A stretch of 22,995 nucleotides of DNA from an uncultured Clostridia bacterium (GTDB taxonomy: Bacteria > Bacillota > Clostridia > TANB77 > CAG-508): positions 1 through 22,995 of the forward strand of contig CARPYP010000028.1 of assembly GCA_949045875.1 (NCBI GenBank), read 5' to 3'. The translations under genes were made by a program, and so were the position numbers. Under the pieces are notes generated by a model. That model made no database searches. It was not told where the DNA came from and saw only the letters and a list, made by a program, of their open reading frames with translations. Below are positions 1 through 7,273 of the stretch, one piece after another. The number at the start of each line of letters is the position of its first letter. The stretch's first letter is position 1.

Positions 1-55
1 TAAACCTACGCCAATTTTCAAGACTGGTGCCATAAACCAACTCGACCACCTCTGC
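1..55 (-). tRNA. tRNA-Ser (anticodon UGA), 3' end cut by window edge
   Basis: Read on the minus strand from position 55: a 7-nt acceptor strand GCAGAGG, then TG, a D arm with GTCGAG and GGC, a 5-bp anticodon stem CCAGT/ATTGG and the loop CTTGAAA, giving anticodon TGA for the UCA serine codon. The sequence after the stem (CGTAGG) fits the start of the long variable arm of class II tRNAs such as tRNA-Ser. The T arm and the 3' acceptor strand lie outside the window. A good promoter lies just upstream. Confidence 0.88.
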
Positions 56-89
56 ATATGTTACCATGTTTCTTCCAGTAACAGTATAT

Positions 90-119
90 ATATTAGCATA
101 TTTTTAGCATACTTGTCAA
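90..119 (-). promoter_or_regulatory. Sigma-A-like promoter for tRNA-Ser
   Basis: On the minus strand a perfect TTGACA (119-114) is followed by an 18-nt spacer and TAATAT (95-90), with a TG extended -10 element (TGC TAATAT). The predicted start near position 83 is about 28 nt before the tRNA 5' end. Confidence 0.7.
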
Positions 120-145
120 TAGTAATTTTTGGAAAATTTTTTATC

Positions 146-252
146 TTCTTAGGAAAGTAATCACGGAGTGGTTAGTTTCCTTAGAAGATAATTATGGCGG
201 AATTTAGATTTTGTAGCAGTTCCACTGCGTACAAAATCTTAGTTTCGGTTTT
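146..252 (+). repeat. 107-bp two-hairpin repeat, copy 1
   Basis: This stretch matches 6351-6457 on the opposite strand over 107 bp with one substitution (position 216, G here, A in the other copy). It folds into two hairpins. Hairpin A spans about 141-191, with arms pairing at 24 positions (two mismatches) around a GGA loop at 165-167. Hairpin B spans 206-239, with a 10-bp outer stem, one bulged G and a 5-bp inner stem around a TCC loop at 221-223. The loops GGA and TCC are complementary. It carries no coding capacity of its own and lies between the Ig-like gene and the tRNA-Ser promoter. It may be a non-autonomous mobile or BIME-like element; no transposase is visible. Confidence 0.85.
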
Positions 253-266
253 TTATTATTTGTAGT

Positions 267-692
267 TTACTCAATAACAAATTCAGCATATAGTTCTAGT
301 TTTCCCCCTGCTGTATCTAGTGTTTTTACTATTCTATATTCTCCATTTTCCAAATCTCCATATCTTTCAGACCAATCTAAATTAAACTTTAGTTCTCCTG
401 TTACAGTACCCCAAGCAATTAGGTTAAAGGAGTATGTTCCTATTTGTTTTACAGGTTTCCACTCGCCATTTTCTTTTTTTTCTATTCTATATCCTTCTCC
501 ATAATTATGTTCTTTATCATTATCTTTTATAATGACTGTTGCACTTGTTCTAGTTAATGTTCCTTCTTCTATTGTCATAGTTATATCTGATCCACCTTTA
601 TTAAACATACTTTTATTTAATATTATAAATATAGCAACTGATATTACAATAAGTATTACTAAAACCATTAATATTATTAATCCTTTTTTCAT
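267..692 (-). CDS. Membrane-anchored Ig-like domain protein (141 aa)
   Basis: A short basic N-terminus (MKKG) is followed by one long hydrophobic segment at about residues 5-26, so the protein is probably anchored in the membrane with the rest outside. The remainder is beta-rich and matches the general pattern of small bacterial Ig-like lipoprotein/membrane domains: alternating hydrophobic strands, a YRIEKKENGEW segment and a later NLDWSERYG...LENGEYRIVK segment. Similar domains occur in many Firmicutes proteins of unknown job. I start at the ATG at 692; a GTG nine bases earlier sits only 4 nt from the AAGGAG motif. The gene is monocistronic, between the parB terminator upstream and repeat copy 1 downstream. 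Weak promoter-like boxes (TTGAAA, TAGTAT) precede it. Function is unknown; the domain assignment is by pattern only. Confidence 0.72.
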   Translation of the reverse strand: MKKGLIILMVLVILIVISVAIFIILNKSMFNKGGSDITMTIEEGTLTRTSATVIIKDNDKEHNYGEGYRIEKKENGEWKPVKQIGTYSFNLIAWGTVTGELKFNLDWSERYGDLENGEYRIVKTLDTAGGKLELYAEFVIE

Positions 693-770
693 TATTATCA
701 CCTTTCTCCTTATGTTTGATATTTTTATACTACATACTATTTTTATTTTTTCAATTATTACAATAATATT

Positions 771-804
771 TTAAAAACACCGAGAATTTTATACTTTCTC
801 GGTG
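771..804 (-). terminator. Intrinsic terminator of parAB
   Basis: On the minus strand a 9-bp stem CACCGAGAA/TTCTCGGTG (804-796 with 786-778) is followed directly by TTTTTAA. It lies about 60 nt after the parB stop and separates parAB from the Ig-like gene. Confidence 0.85.
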
Positions 805-861
805 AAATGACACATATTTTTAATTATTTGCCTTCTAAGCTCTTTTATTTTTCTAAGCATA

Positions 862-1764
862 TTATACCTTTATTAAATCTAAAATTCTCTCTAAATCGTC
901 ATTTGATTGATATTCTATTACTATTTTTCCTTTTTTTACTCCTGCATCTAATCTTACCTTTGTTCCAAAGAAATTTTTGAATGAGTCTTCTACATCTCTA
1001 TATATTGCTTCATATCTTTGGTCTTTTTTCTTTAATTTTTTTGTTAATTGTGTTTTTTGTTCTACTTCTCTTACACTTGCACCTGTTTCTAATAATCTTA
1101 ATGCCATATCATATTGCTTGTCTCCATCTGGAATTGCAAGTAATGCTCTACAATGTCCTTCTGTAAGTTTTCCCGCTCTTACCATGTCTAATACTCTTGA
1201 GTCAAGATTTAATATTCTTATTGTATTTGTTATTGCACTTCTGCTTTTTCCTATTATTTTTGCTACGTCTGCTTGTGTTAATTCATATTCTTCCATTAAC
1301 GCTTTTATTCCCATTGCTTTGTCTATAGGGTTTAAATCTTCCCTTTGTATGTTTTCTATTAATGCTATTTCTTTGTTTTTTCTATCGTCTTTTTCTCTAA
1401 TTATTGCTGATATTTCTTTTAATCCTGCTTTTTTACACGCTCTCCATCTTCTTTCTCCTGCAACAATTGCATAATATCCATCTTCTTTTGTTACTATTAT
1501 TGGTTGAATTAATCCATATTGCTTAATTGATTCTGCTAATTCTTCTAAGCTTTCTTCATTAAAACTTTTTCTTGGTTGATTTCTGTTTGGTTCAACTTCA
1601 CTAATTTTTAAGCTTAGCACTTTTCCTTCTAATTGTTCTTCTTCTATATTCTCATTCTTTTCATCTTCTAAGTTTTTGTCGTTTATTTCTTCTTTTTCTT
1701 CTGCATTTGTTGAAAATAAGGCATTTAATCCTTTTCCTAATCCAGTTTTTCTTGGCGTTGCCAT
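862..1764 (-). CDS. parB: Chromosome-partitioning protein ParB (Spo0J), 300 aa
   Basis: ParB is the CTP-dependent DNA clamp that loads at parS sites near the origin, spreads, recruits SMC and stimulates ParA. The sequence shows the family layout: an acidic linker after a short basic head (KTGLGKGLNALF, the part that contacts ParA), the N-terminal CTP-binding fold with EPNRNQPRK and AGERRWRA, then ENIQREDLNP, and a helix-turn-helix (LTQADVAKIIGKSRSAITN) for parS recognition. A C-terminal dimerisation segment ends the protein. The ATG at 1764 is chosen because AAGGAG lies 8 nt upstream; the GTG at 1773 overlaps that motif. It lies 17 nt after parA, in one operon. It is the only ParB-like gene here, so no Noc paralogue is present. 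No full parS site was found in the window. Confidence 0.96.
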   Translation of the reverse strand: MATPRKTGLGKGLNALFSTNAEEKEEINDKNLEDEKNENIEEEQLEGKVLSLKISEVEPNRNQPRKSFNEESLEELAESIKQYGLIQPIIVTKEDGYYAIVAGERRWRACKKAGLKEISAIIREKDDRKNKEIALIENIQREDLNPIDKAMGIKALMEEYELTQADVAKIIGKSRSAITNTIRILNLDSRVLDMVRAGKLTEGHCRALLAIPDGDKQYDMALRLLETGASVREVEQKTQLTKKLKKKDQRYEAIYRDVEDSFKNFFGTKVRLDAGVKKGKIVIEYQSNDDLERILDLIKV

Positions 1765-1781
1765 TAATATCACTCCTTTTT

Positions 1782-2570
1782 CTATCTCATATGTCTTGCT
1801 AATTTATCTTCTTCATTTTTCTTTAGAACCTCTTTTACTAGTTTTTCATAACATTTTGCACCTTTAGATTTAGGGTCATATATTGATATTGGCATTCCAA
1901 AACTTGGTGCCTCACTAAGTCTTACGTTTCTTGGTATTACTGTTTTATAAACTTTATCTTCAAAATAATTTTTGACCTCTTTTACTACTTGATTTGATAA
2001 GTTTGTTCTAGCATCATACATTGTTAGAACTGCTCCTTCTAATTCTAATTCTTTGTTTAAATGCTTTTTTACTAAATTAACTGTATTCATAAGTTGCTCT
2101 AATCCTTCTAAGGCATAATATTCACATTGTACAGGTATTAATACACTATCAGATGCTGTAAATGCGTTTAACGTTATTAATCCTAATGATGGTGGACAGT
2201 CTATAATTATATAATCATAGTTTTCCTTGTTTTCCTCTAATCTTTCTTTTAGCCTATATTCTCTTGATATCATTGATACAAGTTCTACCTCTGCTCCTGC
2301 TAAATTTATATTAGAAGGACATATTTTTAAATTTTTGATTTGAGTTTCTAATACTACTTCTTCTATTTTTGTTTCTTCTATTATAACATCATATATTGAT
2401 TTATCTGTCTTTTTTTCTATACCAATTCCACTTGTTGCATTACCTTGTGGGTCTGCATCTATTAACAATACTTTTTTTCCTTTTTTTGCCAATATGGTAC
2501 TTATATTTATCGAGGTAGTTGTTTTCCCTACTCCACCTTTTTGATTTGCTATTGATATTACTCTTCCCAC
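1782..2570 (-). CDS. parA: Chromosome-partitioning ATPase ParA (Soj), 262 aa
   Basis: This is a MinD/ParA-family ATPase that binds DNA non-specifically as an ATP dimer and works with ParB in origin segregation; in Bacillus, Soj also controls DnaA. The deviant Walker A KGGVGKTT starts at residue 11, with its signature first lysine. LLIDADPQGN (switch I region) and YDYIIIDCPPSLG (Walker B) follow, and the C-terminal part carries RNVRLSEAPSFG, typical of Soj. The start is a GTG at 2570 preceded by AGGAGG at good spacing. Chromosomal Soj proteins are usually about 250-265 residues, so it is full length. It is first in the parAB operon, behind a near-consensus promoter and a leader of about 168 nt. 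Confidence 0.97.
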   Translation of the reverse strand: MGRVISIANQKGGVGKTTTSINISTILAKKGKKVLLIDADPQGNATSGIGIEKKTDKSIYDVIIEETKIEEVVLETQIKNLKICPSNINLAGAEVELVSMISREYRLKERLEENKENYDYIIIDCPPSLGLITLNAFTASDSVLIPVQCEYYALEGLEQLMNTVNLVKKHLNKELELEGAVLTMYDARTNLSNQVVKEVKNYFEDKVYKTVIPRNVRLSEAPSFGMPISIYDPKSKGAKCYEKLVKEVLKKNEEDKLARHMR

Positions 2571-2738
2571 TATATACCTCCTCTTAATTTTGTTTGAATT
2601 ATTCTGCTTCTTCTATGCTTGAAAACAAGGGCATAGTGCAGTAGTGTCTCGAGCATTGGCACAGTAGTGTTATACCTCATGTGTATGCTCATAAATATTT
2701 ATTTATGTAAACTTTTGTCTGATTTTTATTTTTGCTTC
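2571..2738 (-). promoter_or_regulatory. Structured 5' leader of parAB with a direct repeat
   Basis: This is the untranslated region between the predicted parAB start site and the GTG of parA. A 9-bp direct repeat CAGTAGTGT (plus strand) occurs at 2639-2647 and 2662-2670, 23 nt apart, about two helical turns. On the RNA strand GAGCAT near 2691 can pair with ATGCTC near 2652, and CTATGC/GCATAG with an inner TTG/CAA forms a hairpin at about 2614-2637. It matches no riboswitch I recognise. Confidence 0.45.
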
Positions 2739-2744
2739 CCTATA

Positions 2745-2773
2745 ATAATATCTAAAATATATTAATATGTCAA
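2745..2773 (-). promoter_or_regulatory. Sigma-A-like promoter of parAB
   Basis: The minus strand carries a perfect TTGACA (2773-2768), a 17-nt spacer and TATTAT (2750-2745). The predicted start is near 2738. Confidence 0.8.
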
Positions 2774-2853
2774 TATTTTTATACAAATTTTCACATTTTC
2801 TATTTTTTAAAAGTTAAACCAAAGTATACTTGCAAATTCTTTTTATAGTATTT

Positions 2854-2882
2854 TTTACGGACGCCCAAAGGGCGCCCACTAC
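2854..2882 (-). repeat. REP-like GTAG palindrome, copy 1
   Basis: On the minus strand GTAG (2882-2879) precedes an 8-bp GC-rich stem GGGCGCCC/GGGCGTCC around a TTT loop, with one G-T pair, then CGTAAAAAA. It stands out in AT-rich surroundings. A diverged copy in the opposite orientation lies at 15566-15597. It lies 25 nt past the mnmG stop and could protect or end that mRNA, although no T-tract follows on the minus strand. Confidence 0.7.
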
Positions 2883-2906
2883 AATATCTATATAATTACT
2901 TTTTTC

Positions 2907-4784
2907 TTATTTTTGCCTTTTTCTTTGTTCAAGATATATTAACAATACTGATATATCTGCTGGCGAAATCCCAGATATTCTTGAGGCTTGTCCTACTGAT
3001 GTGGGTTTTAATTTGTTTAATTTTTGTCTTGCCTCTAATCTTAAACCTTTTAATTCTTCATAATTTATATTTTCATTTAAAGATTTTTCCTCTAGTTTTT
3101 TGAATTTTTCTACTTGTTCTTCTTGCATTTTGATATATCCTTCATATTTTATTTGAATTTCTACCTCCTGCTTCTCTTGTTTTGTTAGAATAGGTCTATC
3201 TTCATCTAAAGGTTTCAACTTTTCATAGTTTAATTCCGTTCGTTTTAATAATTCAGATAATTTTGTTCCGTTAACTATTGAAGTTGCTCCATACTTTTCT
3301 AATAATTCGTTTGTTACTTGTGAGGCTTTTATAGTTTTATTTTTTATTCTTTTTATCTCTTTCTCAATATTTTCTCTTTTTATTAAAAAGTCATTATATC
3401 TTTTATCAGAAATTAATCCGACGTTATGTCCTATTTCTGTTAATCTTAAATCAGCATTATCTTGTCTTAATAATAATCTATATTCTGCCCTTGATGTCAT
3501 CATTCTATAAGGTTCATTTGTACCTTTTGTTACTATATCATCTATTAGAACTCCTATATATGCATCCGATCTTTTTAATATTATAGGATCTTTTCCTTTT
3601 ATTTTCAATCCCGCATTTATTCCTGCTATAATTCCTTGTGCTGCTGCTTCTTCATATCCTGATGTTCCGTTTATTTGACCTGCAAAGAACATTCCTGATA
3701 TCTTTTTCAATTCTAATGATAGCTTTAATTGAGAAGGTTCTATACAATCATATTCTATAGCATATGCAGACCTTGTAAATTCCGCATTTTCTAGTCCTGG
3801 TAATGTTCTATACATAGCAATTTGGACATCTTCTGGTAATGAAGAGCTCATTCCTTGTATATACATCTCTTCTGTATCTTTTCCTACTGGCTCTACAAAT
3901 ACTTGATGTCTAGGTTTATCTGCAAACCTTACCACTTTATCTTCTATTGATGGACAATACCTTGGTCCTGTTCCTTCTATTTCTCCAGCATATAATGGAG
4001 ATCTATGTAAATTAGCTCTTATTATTTCATGTGTCTTTTCATTAGTATAAGTAAGGTAACATGGTTGTTGTTCTTGTTCTGTTGTTTCATTTTCAAATGA
4101 GAACATTTCAATCTCTTTGTCTCCTTCTTGAATTTCCATCCTTGAAAAGTCTATTGTTCTTCTATTTATTCTTGCGGGTGTCCCTGTCTTAAATCTTACA
4201 ATATCTATTTCTAAATCTTTTAAACATTTTGATAATTGATTTGCTGGAAAAACTCCATCTGGTCCACTTTCATAAGAAACATCACCTATAAATATTTTTC
4301 CTTTTAAATATGTACCAGTTGCTAATATTACAGATTTAACGTTATATATTGCTCCTAACTGAGTTTCTACATTTACAACTCTTCCATTCTCTACTCCTAT
4401 ATTTACTATTTCTGCTTGCTTTATTGATAAGTTTTCTTGTTTTTCTAATGTATGCTTCATTTCTATATGATATTTTTTCCTATCTGCTTGAGCTCTAAGA
4501 GAATAAACCGCTGGTCCTTTTGATGTATTAAGCATTTTTAACTGTATGAATGTTTTATCTATGTTTTTTCCCATTTCTCCACCTAGTGCATCTATCTCCC
4601 TAACTAAATGACCTTTTGAACTTCCTCCAATATGAGGGTTACATGGCATATTTGCAATTGCTTCTAAACTTATTGAGAACATTAATGTTTTTAATCCCAT
4701 TCTTGCTGTAGCTAATGCTGCTTCACATCCAGCGTGTCCTGCACCAATTACAGCGACATCATAATATCCTGCATTATATTTCAT
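2907..4784 (-). CDS. mnmG: tRNA uridine-34 modification enzyme MnmG (GidA), 625 aa
   Basis: This FAD protein works with MnmE in the cytoplasm to build the carboxymethylaminomethyl group on U34 of certain tRNAs. The N-terminal Rossmann motif VIGAGHAGCEAA (residues about 12-23) binds FAD. Conserved stretches follow: NMPCNPHIGGSSKGH with the key cysteine, KGPAVYSLRAQADR, LATGTYLKG, RFKTGTPAR, and YCPSIEDK with MYIQGMSSSLPEDVQ. INGTSGYEEAAAQGIIAG and the helical C-terminal domain with TSVGQASRISGISPADIS complete it. The length is normal for the family (about 620-630). The start ATG at 4784 follows an AAAGGA motif; the TGA of a four-codon upstream reading frame overlaps it as ATGA. It lies downstream of mnmE, separated by 176 nt with no obvious promoter. 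rsmG, often next to mnmG, is absent. Confidence 0.97.
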   Translation of the reverse strand: MKYNAGYYDVAVIGAGHAGCEAALATARMGLKTLMFSISLEAIANMPCNPHIGGSSKGHLVREIDALGGEMGKNIDKTFIQLKMLNTSKGPAVYSLRAQADRKKYHIEMKHTLEKQENLSIKQAEIVNIGVENGRVVNVETQLGAIYNVKSVILATGTYLKGKIFIGDVSYESGPDGVFPANQLSKCLKDLEIDIVRFKTGTPARINRRTIDFSRMEIQEGDKEIEMFSFENETTEQEQQPCYLTYTNEKTHEIIRANLHRSPLYAGEIEGTGPRYCPSIEDKVVRFADKPRHQVFVEPVGKDTEEMYIQGMSSSLPEDVQIAMYRTLPGLENAEFTRSAYAIEYDCIEPSQLKLSLELKKISGMFFAGQINGTSGYEEAAAQGIIAGINAGLKIKGKDPIILKRSDAYIGVLIDDIVTKGTNEPYRMMTSRAEYRLLLRQDNADLRLTEIGHNVGLISDKRYNDFLIKRENIEKEIKRIKNKTIKASQVTNELLEKYGATSIVNGTKLSELLKRTELNYEKLKPLDEDRPILTKQEKQEVEIQIKYEGYIKMQEEQVEKFKKLEEKSLNENINYEELKGLRLEARQKLNKLKPTSVGQASRISGISPADISVLLIYLEQRKRQK

Positions 4785-4960
4785 TTCAATTTCATTCCTT
4801 TCTGAATTTTAATCTTTAAAATATTTATATATACTTATTTAAATTTCTATGATAAAAATATTTTTTTAATATTTATTTTTTGTTTAAATTTATTATCAAA
4901 TGTCATAATTCAAGTGTGAAACTCGACTTTTTGTTTTCAAAACCTCTTAGTCAATATGTT

Positions 4961-6334
4961 TTATTTTCCTAGGCAAAATCTTTTAAATATTTCGTTTATT
5001 ATTTCTTCTGAAACTGAATTGCCTGTAATCTTTCCTAACTCTTCTAGTATTTGTTTTATTGATATTTGAACTATATCTAACGGCATATTATTGTCAATAG
5101 AGGCAATACTTTCATTTGTGTTTTTTTGCGCTTCTTTTATTATTTTTTTGTGTCTCTCGTTTGTAACAGTTATACTATCATCTATATTTATGTCTCCTAA
5201 TTTAAACATTTCGGATATTTTTTTATACAATTGTTCTATTCCTTCTTTTTTTAAAGCTGATAATTTTATTATTGGTTTATTAGTTTTAATTATTTCTTCT
5301 GTATCTATTGATATTTTCTCTTTTAAGTCTTGCTTATTTAGAACTATAATTGTTTTTTTATTTTCTAAAAGTTTTAGTATTTCTCTATCTTCATTTTCTA
5401 ATTTTTTTGAAGAATCTATTATATATATTATCAAATCTGCATTTTTAGCAATCTCTTTTGCTTTTTCTATTCCTATTTGTTCAATTTTATCATCAGTTTT
5501 ATTTCTTATTCCTGCTGTATCAATAACTTTTACAGGTATTCCTTCTATTACTATAAATTCTTCAATAATATCTCTTGTTGTCCCCTCATATTCAGTTACT
5601 ATTGCTCTTTCTTCATTTAAAATAGCATTTAATAATGATGATTTCCCAGCATTTGGTCTTCCTATTATAGCCATTCTAATACCATCTTTTATTAATTTTC
5701 CTGTTTCAAAATTAATTTCTAGCTCTTTTAGTTTTATGTTAACTTTTTCTAAAGTATCTCTTAATTCCTTTTTAGTAGTTTCTTCTATATCATATTCTGG
5801 ATAATCTATAGAAGCCTCTATGTTTACTATTTTTTGCATAATATCTTGTCTTATTTCATTAATTTTGTCAGATAATCTTCCTTCTAATTGATTTACTGAC
5901 GCTTGTTGCTCTTTATCTGTTTTTGAATTTATCATATCTATTATTGCCTCTGCTTGCGCTAAGTCTATTCTTCCATTTAGAAATGCTAATTTTGTAAATT
6001 CCCCAGGTTCTGCCATTTTTGCACCATTTTCCAAACAAAGTTCTAATATCTTTTTTAAAATAATTGGTCCACCATGTGAATTTATCTCACACATATTTTC
6101 CGTTGTAAAGGATTTTGGTGAAACAAAATATGTAATTAGTACTTCGTCTATCATATTTCCATTAGAGCTTAAAATTTTGCCATATTTCATTGTGTACCCT
6201 TTTATTTCGTTTTTTTCCTTATTTTTTGGTTCGAATATTTTTTCAATTATTTTAAAAGTGTCCTTACCACTTATTCTTATAATTCCTATTCCACCATATC
6301 CAGGTGGTGTAGATATTGCCACTATTGCTTCCAT
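4961..6334 (-). CDS. mnmE: tRNA modification GTPase MnmE (TrmE), 457 aa
   Basis: MnmE is the GTPase partner of MnmG in U34 tRNA modification. It starts at MEAIVAISTPPGYGGIGIIR, the typical N-terminal tetrahydrofolate-binding domain. It continues with NSHGG and EPGEFTKLAFLNGRIDLAQAE, then the inserted G domain: GRPNAGKSS (G1), the TT of EGTTRD (G2), DTAG (G3), NKQD (G4) and SAL (G5). It ends with the FCLGK tail carrying the catalytic cysteine. The start is set at 6334: AAGGAGG lies 6 nt upstream and family homology begins there. A longer in-frame reading to 6409 is produced only by repeat copy 2 and should not be used. The gap to jag is filled by a terminator and that repeat, so its promoter is unclear. 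Confidence 0.97.
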   Translation of the reverse strand: MEAIVAISTPPGYGGIGIIRISGKDTFKIIEKIFEPKNKEKNEIKGYTMKYGKILSSNGNMIDEVLITYFVSPKSFTTENMCEINSHGGPIILKKILELCLENGAKMAEPGEFTKLAFLNGRIDLAQAEAIIDMINSKTDKEQQASVNQLEGRLSDKINEIRQDIMQKIVNIEASIDYPEYDIEETTKKELRDTLEKVNIKLKELEINFETGKLIKDGIRMAIIGRPNAGKSSLLNAILNEERAIVTEYEGTTRDIIEEFIVIEGIPVKVIDTAGIRNKTDDKIEQIGIEKAKEIAKNADLIIYIIDSSKKLENEDREILKLLENKKTIIVLNKQDLKEKISIDTEEIIKTNKPIIKLSALKKEGIEQLYKKISEMFKLGDINIDDSITVTNERHKKIIKEAQKNTNESIASIDNNMPLDIVQISIKQILEELGKITGNSVSEEIINEIFKRFCLGK

Positions 6335-6350
6335 TTTTTCCTCCTTATAT

Positions 6351-6457
6351 AAAACCGAAACTAAGATTTTGTACGCAGTGGAACTGTTACAAAATCTAAA
6401 TTCCGCCATAATTATCTTCTAAGGAAACTAACCACTCCGTGATTACTTTCCTAAGAA
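6351..6457 (-). repeat. 107-bp two-hairpin repeat, copy 2
   Basis: It is the reverse complement of 146-252 with one mismatch. It fills the space between the jag terminator and the mnmE ribosome binding site. The mismatch weakens one pair in the inner stem of hairpin B. It also contributes an in-frame ATG (6409) that falsely extends mnmE by 25 codons. Confidence 0.85.
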
Positions 6458-6460
6458 TAT

Positions 6461-6522
6461 AAAAAAAAACAAAGTAAGTTCTTTTATTAATTCATCTTAT
6501 GAATTAAAAAATCCTCACTTTG
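6461..6522 (-). terminator. Intrinsic terminator after jag
   Basis: On the minus strand CAAAGTGAG (6522-6514) pairs with CTTACTTTG (6478-6470), one G-T pair included. A nested 7-bp stem AATTCAT/ATGAATT lies inside, and nine T residues (6469-6461) follow. Confidence 0.78.
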
Positions 6523-6543
6523 ACTTTAGATTTTTTTATTTTA

Positions 6544-7233
6544 TTATTTTAATGAAATGACTATTCTTCTATGTTCACCTTCGCCTATACTTTCTGTAGT
6601 TACTTTTTCATTTGTTTGTAATATTGTATGAATTATTTTTCTTTCATATGCAGTCATGGGTTCTAATGTAACTGATTTTCTATTTTTAATAACACTATTT
6701 GCAACTCTTTGGGCTAAATCTTCTAATACTTTTTTTCTTTTTTCCCTATATCCTAATATATCTACATTTACATGTATCTTTTCAGTTATATTTTTTCCAG
6801 CTATAGCAATAAGAATAGTTTGTATAGAATTTAATACCTCTCCTCTATATCCTATTAAAAATTTAGCTTCTTCACCTTTCATTTCTACATATATTGTATT
6901 TCCATCTAGCTCTTTTATCTGAAACTTTATATCTTTTCCTATAATATTTGTAAACTCTTTTAAAAACTTCTCTATCTGTTCTTTAGCCTTTTTTATATTC
7001 TCTTCACTTATTTCTTCATTCTTCACGATTTTTTGATTTTCATTATGTTTCTTTTCTTTTAATGTCATTTCTACTTTTACTACTCTTGGTGCTAAAATAC
7101 TAAAAAAACTTTTTTTATCTTCATCTTCTAATATTCTTATTTCTACATCTTTTTTTGAAACTTTTAACTCTTTTAGTCCTTTTTCTATTGCTTCAGAGCT
7201 TGTTTTTCCTTCAAATATCTTTATTACATCCAT
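6544..7233 (-). CDS. jag: Jag/EloR (SpoIIIJ-associated) RNA-binding protein, 229 aa
   Basis: Jag (KhpB/EloR) is a cytoplasmic RNA-binding protein, usually encoded after yidC, that influences cell-wall elongation in Gram-positive bacteria. The N-terminal Jag_N domain is seen in VIKIFEGKTSSEAIEKGLKE followed by ILEDEDKKSFFSILAPR. A lysine/glutamate-rich linker at about residues 60-95 leads to a KH domain with the motif FLIGYRGEVLNSIQ. A C-terminal R3H domain follows, ending near EGEHRRIVISLK. The length is typical. It begins 40 nt after yidC and is last in the rpmH-rnpA-yidD-yidC-jag run, followed by a terminator. A two-codon frame ATG AAA TAA directly abuts the start ATG at 7233, placed straight after the AAAGGA motif. 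Confidence 0.95.
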   Translation of the reverse strand: MDVIKIFEGKTSSEAIEKGLKELKVSKKDVEIRILEDEDKKSFFSILAPRVVKVEMTLKEKKHNENQKIVKNEEISEENIKKAKEQIEKFLKEFTNIIGKDIKFQIKELDGNTIYVEMKGEEAKFLIGYRGEVLNSIQTILIAIAGKNITEKIHVNVDILGYREKRKKVLEDLAQRVANSVIKNRKSVTLEPMTAYERKIIHTILQTNEKVTTESIGEGEHRRIVISLK

Positions 7234-7273
7234 TTATTTCATTCCTTTCTATACAAAAAGAATTATTTTATTT

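Noticed and set aside
977..1474. 165-aa plus-strand frame opposite parB
   Set aside because: It is a shadow of parB with no ribosome binding site; parB has full family motifs.
4908..4930. Possible parS site (GTGAAAC half near 4917)
   Set aside because: Only a half-site matches; the other half of the palindrome is absent. No complete parS was found elsewhere in the window, including CACGTG cores inside gyrA.
5091..5804. 237-aa plus-strand frame opposite mnmE
   Set aside because: It is a long but Ser/Ile/Phe-rich shadow of the lysine/glutamate/isoleucine-rich mnmE coding strand; GTPase motifs confirm mnmE.
6335..6409. N-terminal 25-codon extension of mnmE
   Set aside because: It is encoded by repeat copy 2, family homology starts at 6334, and the AAGGAGG ribosome binding site lies just before 6334.
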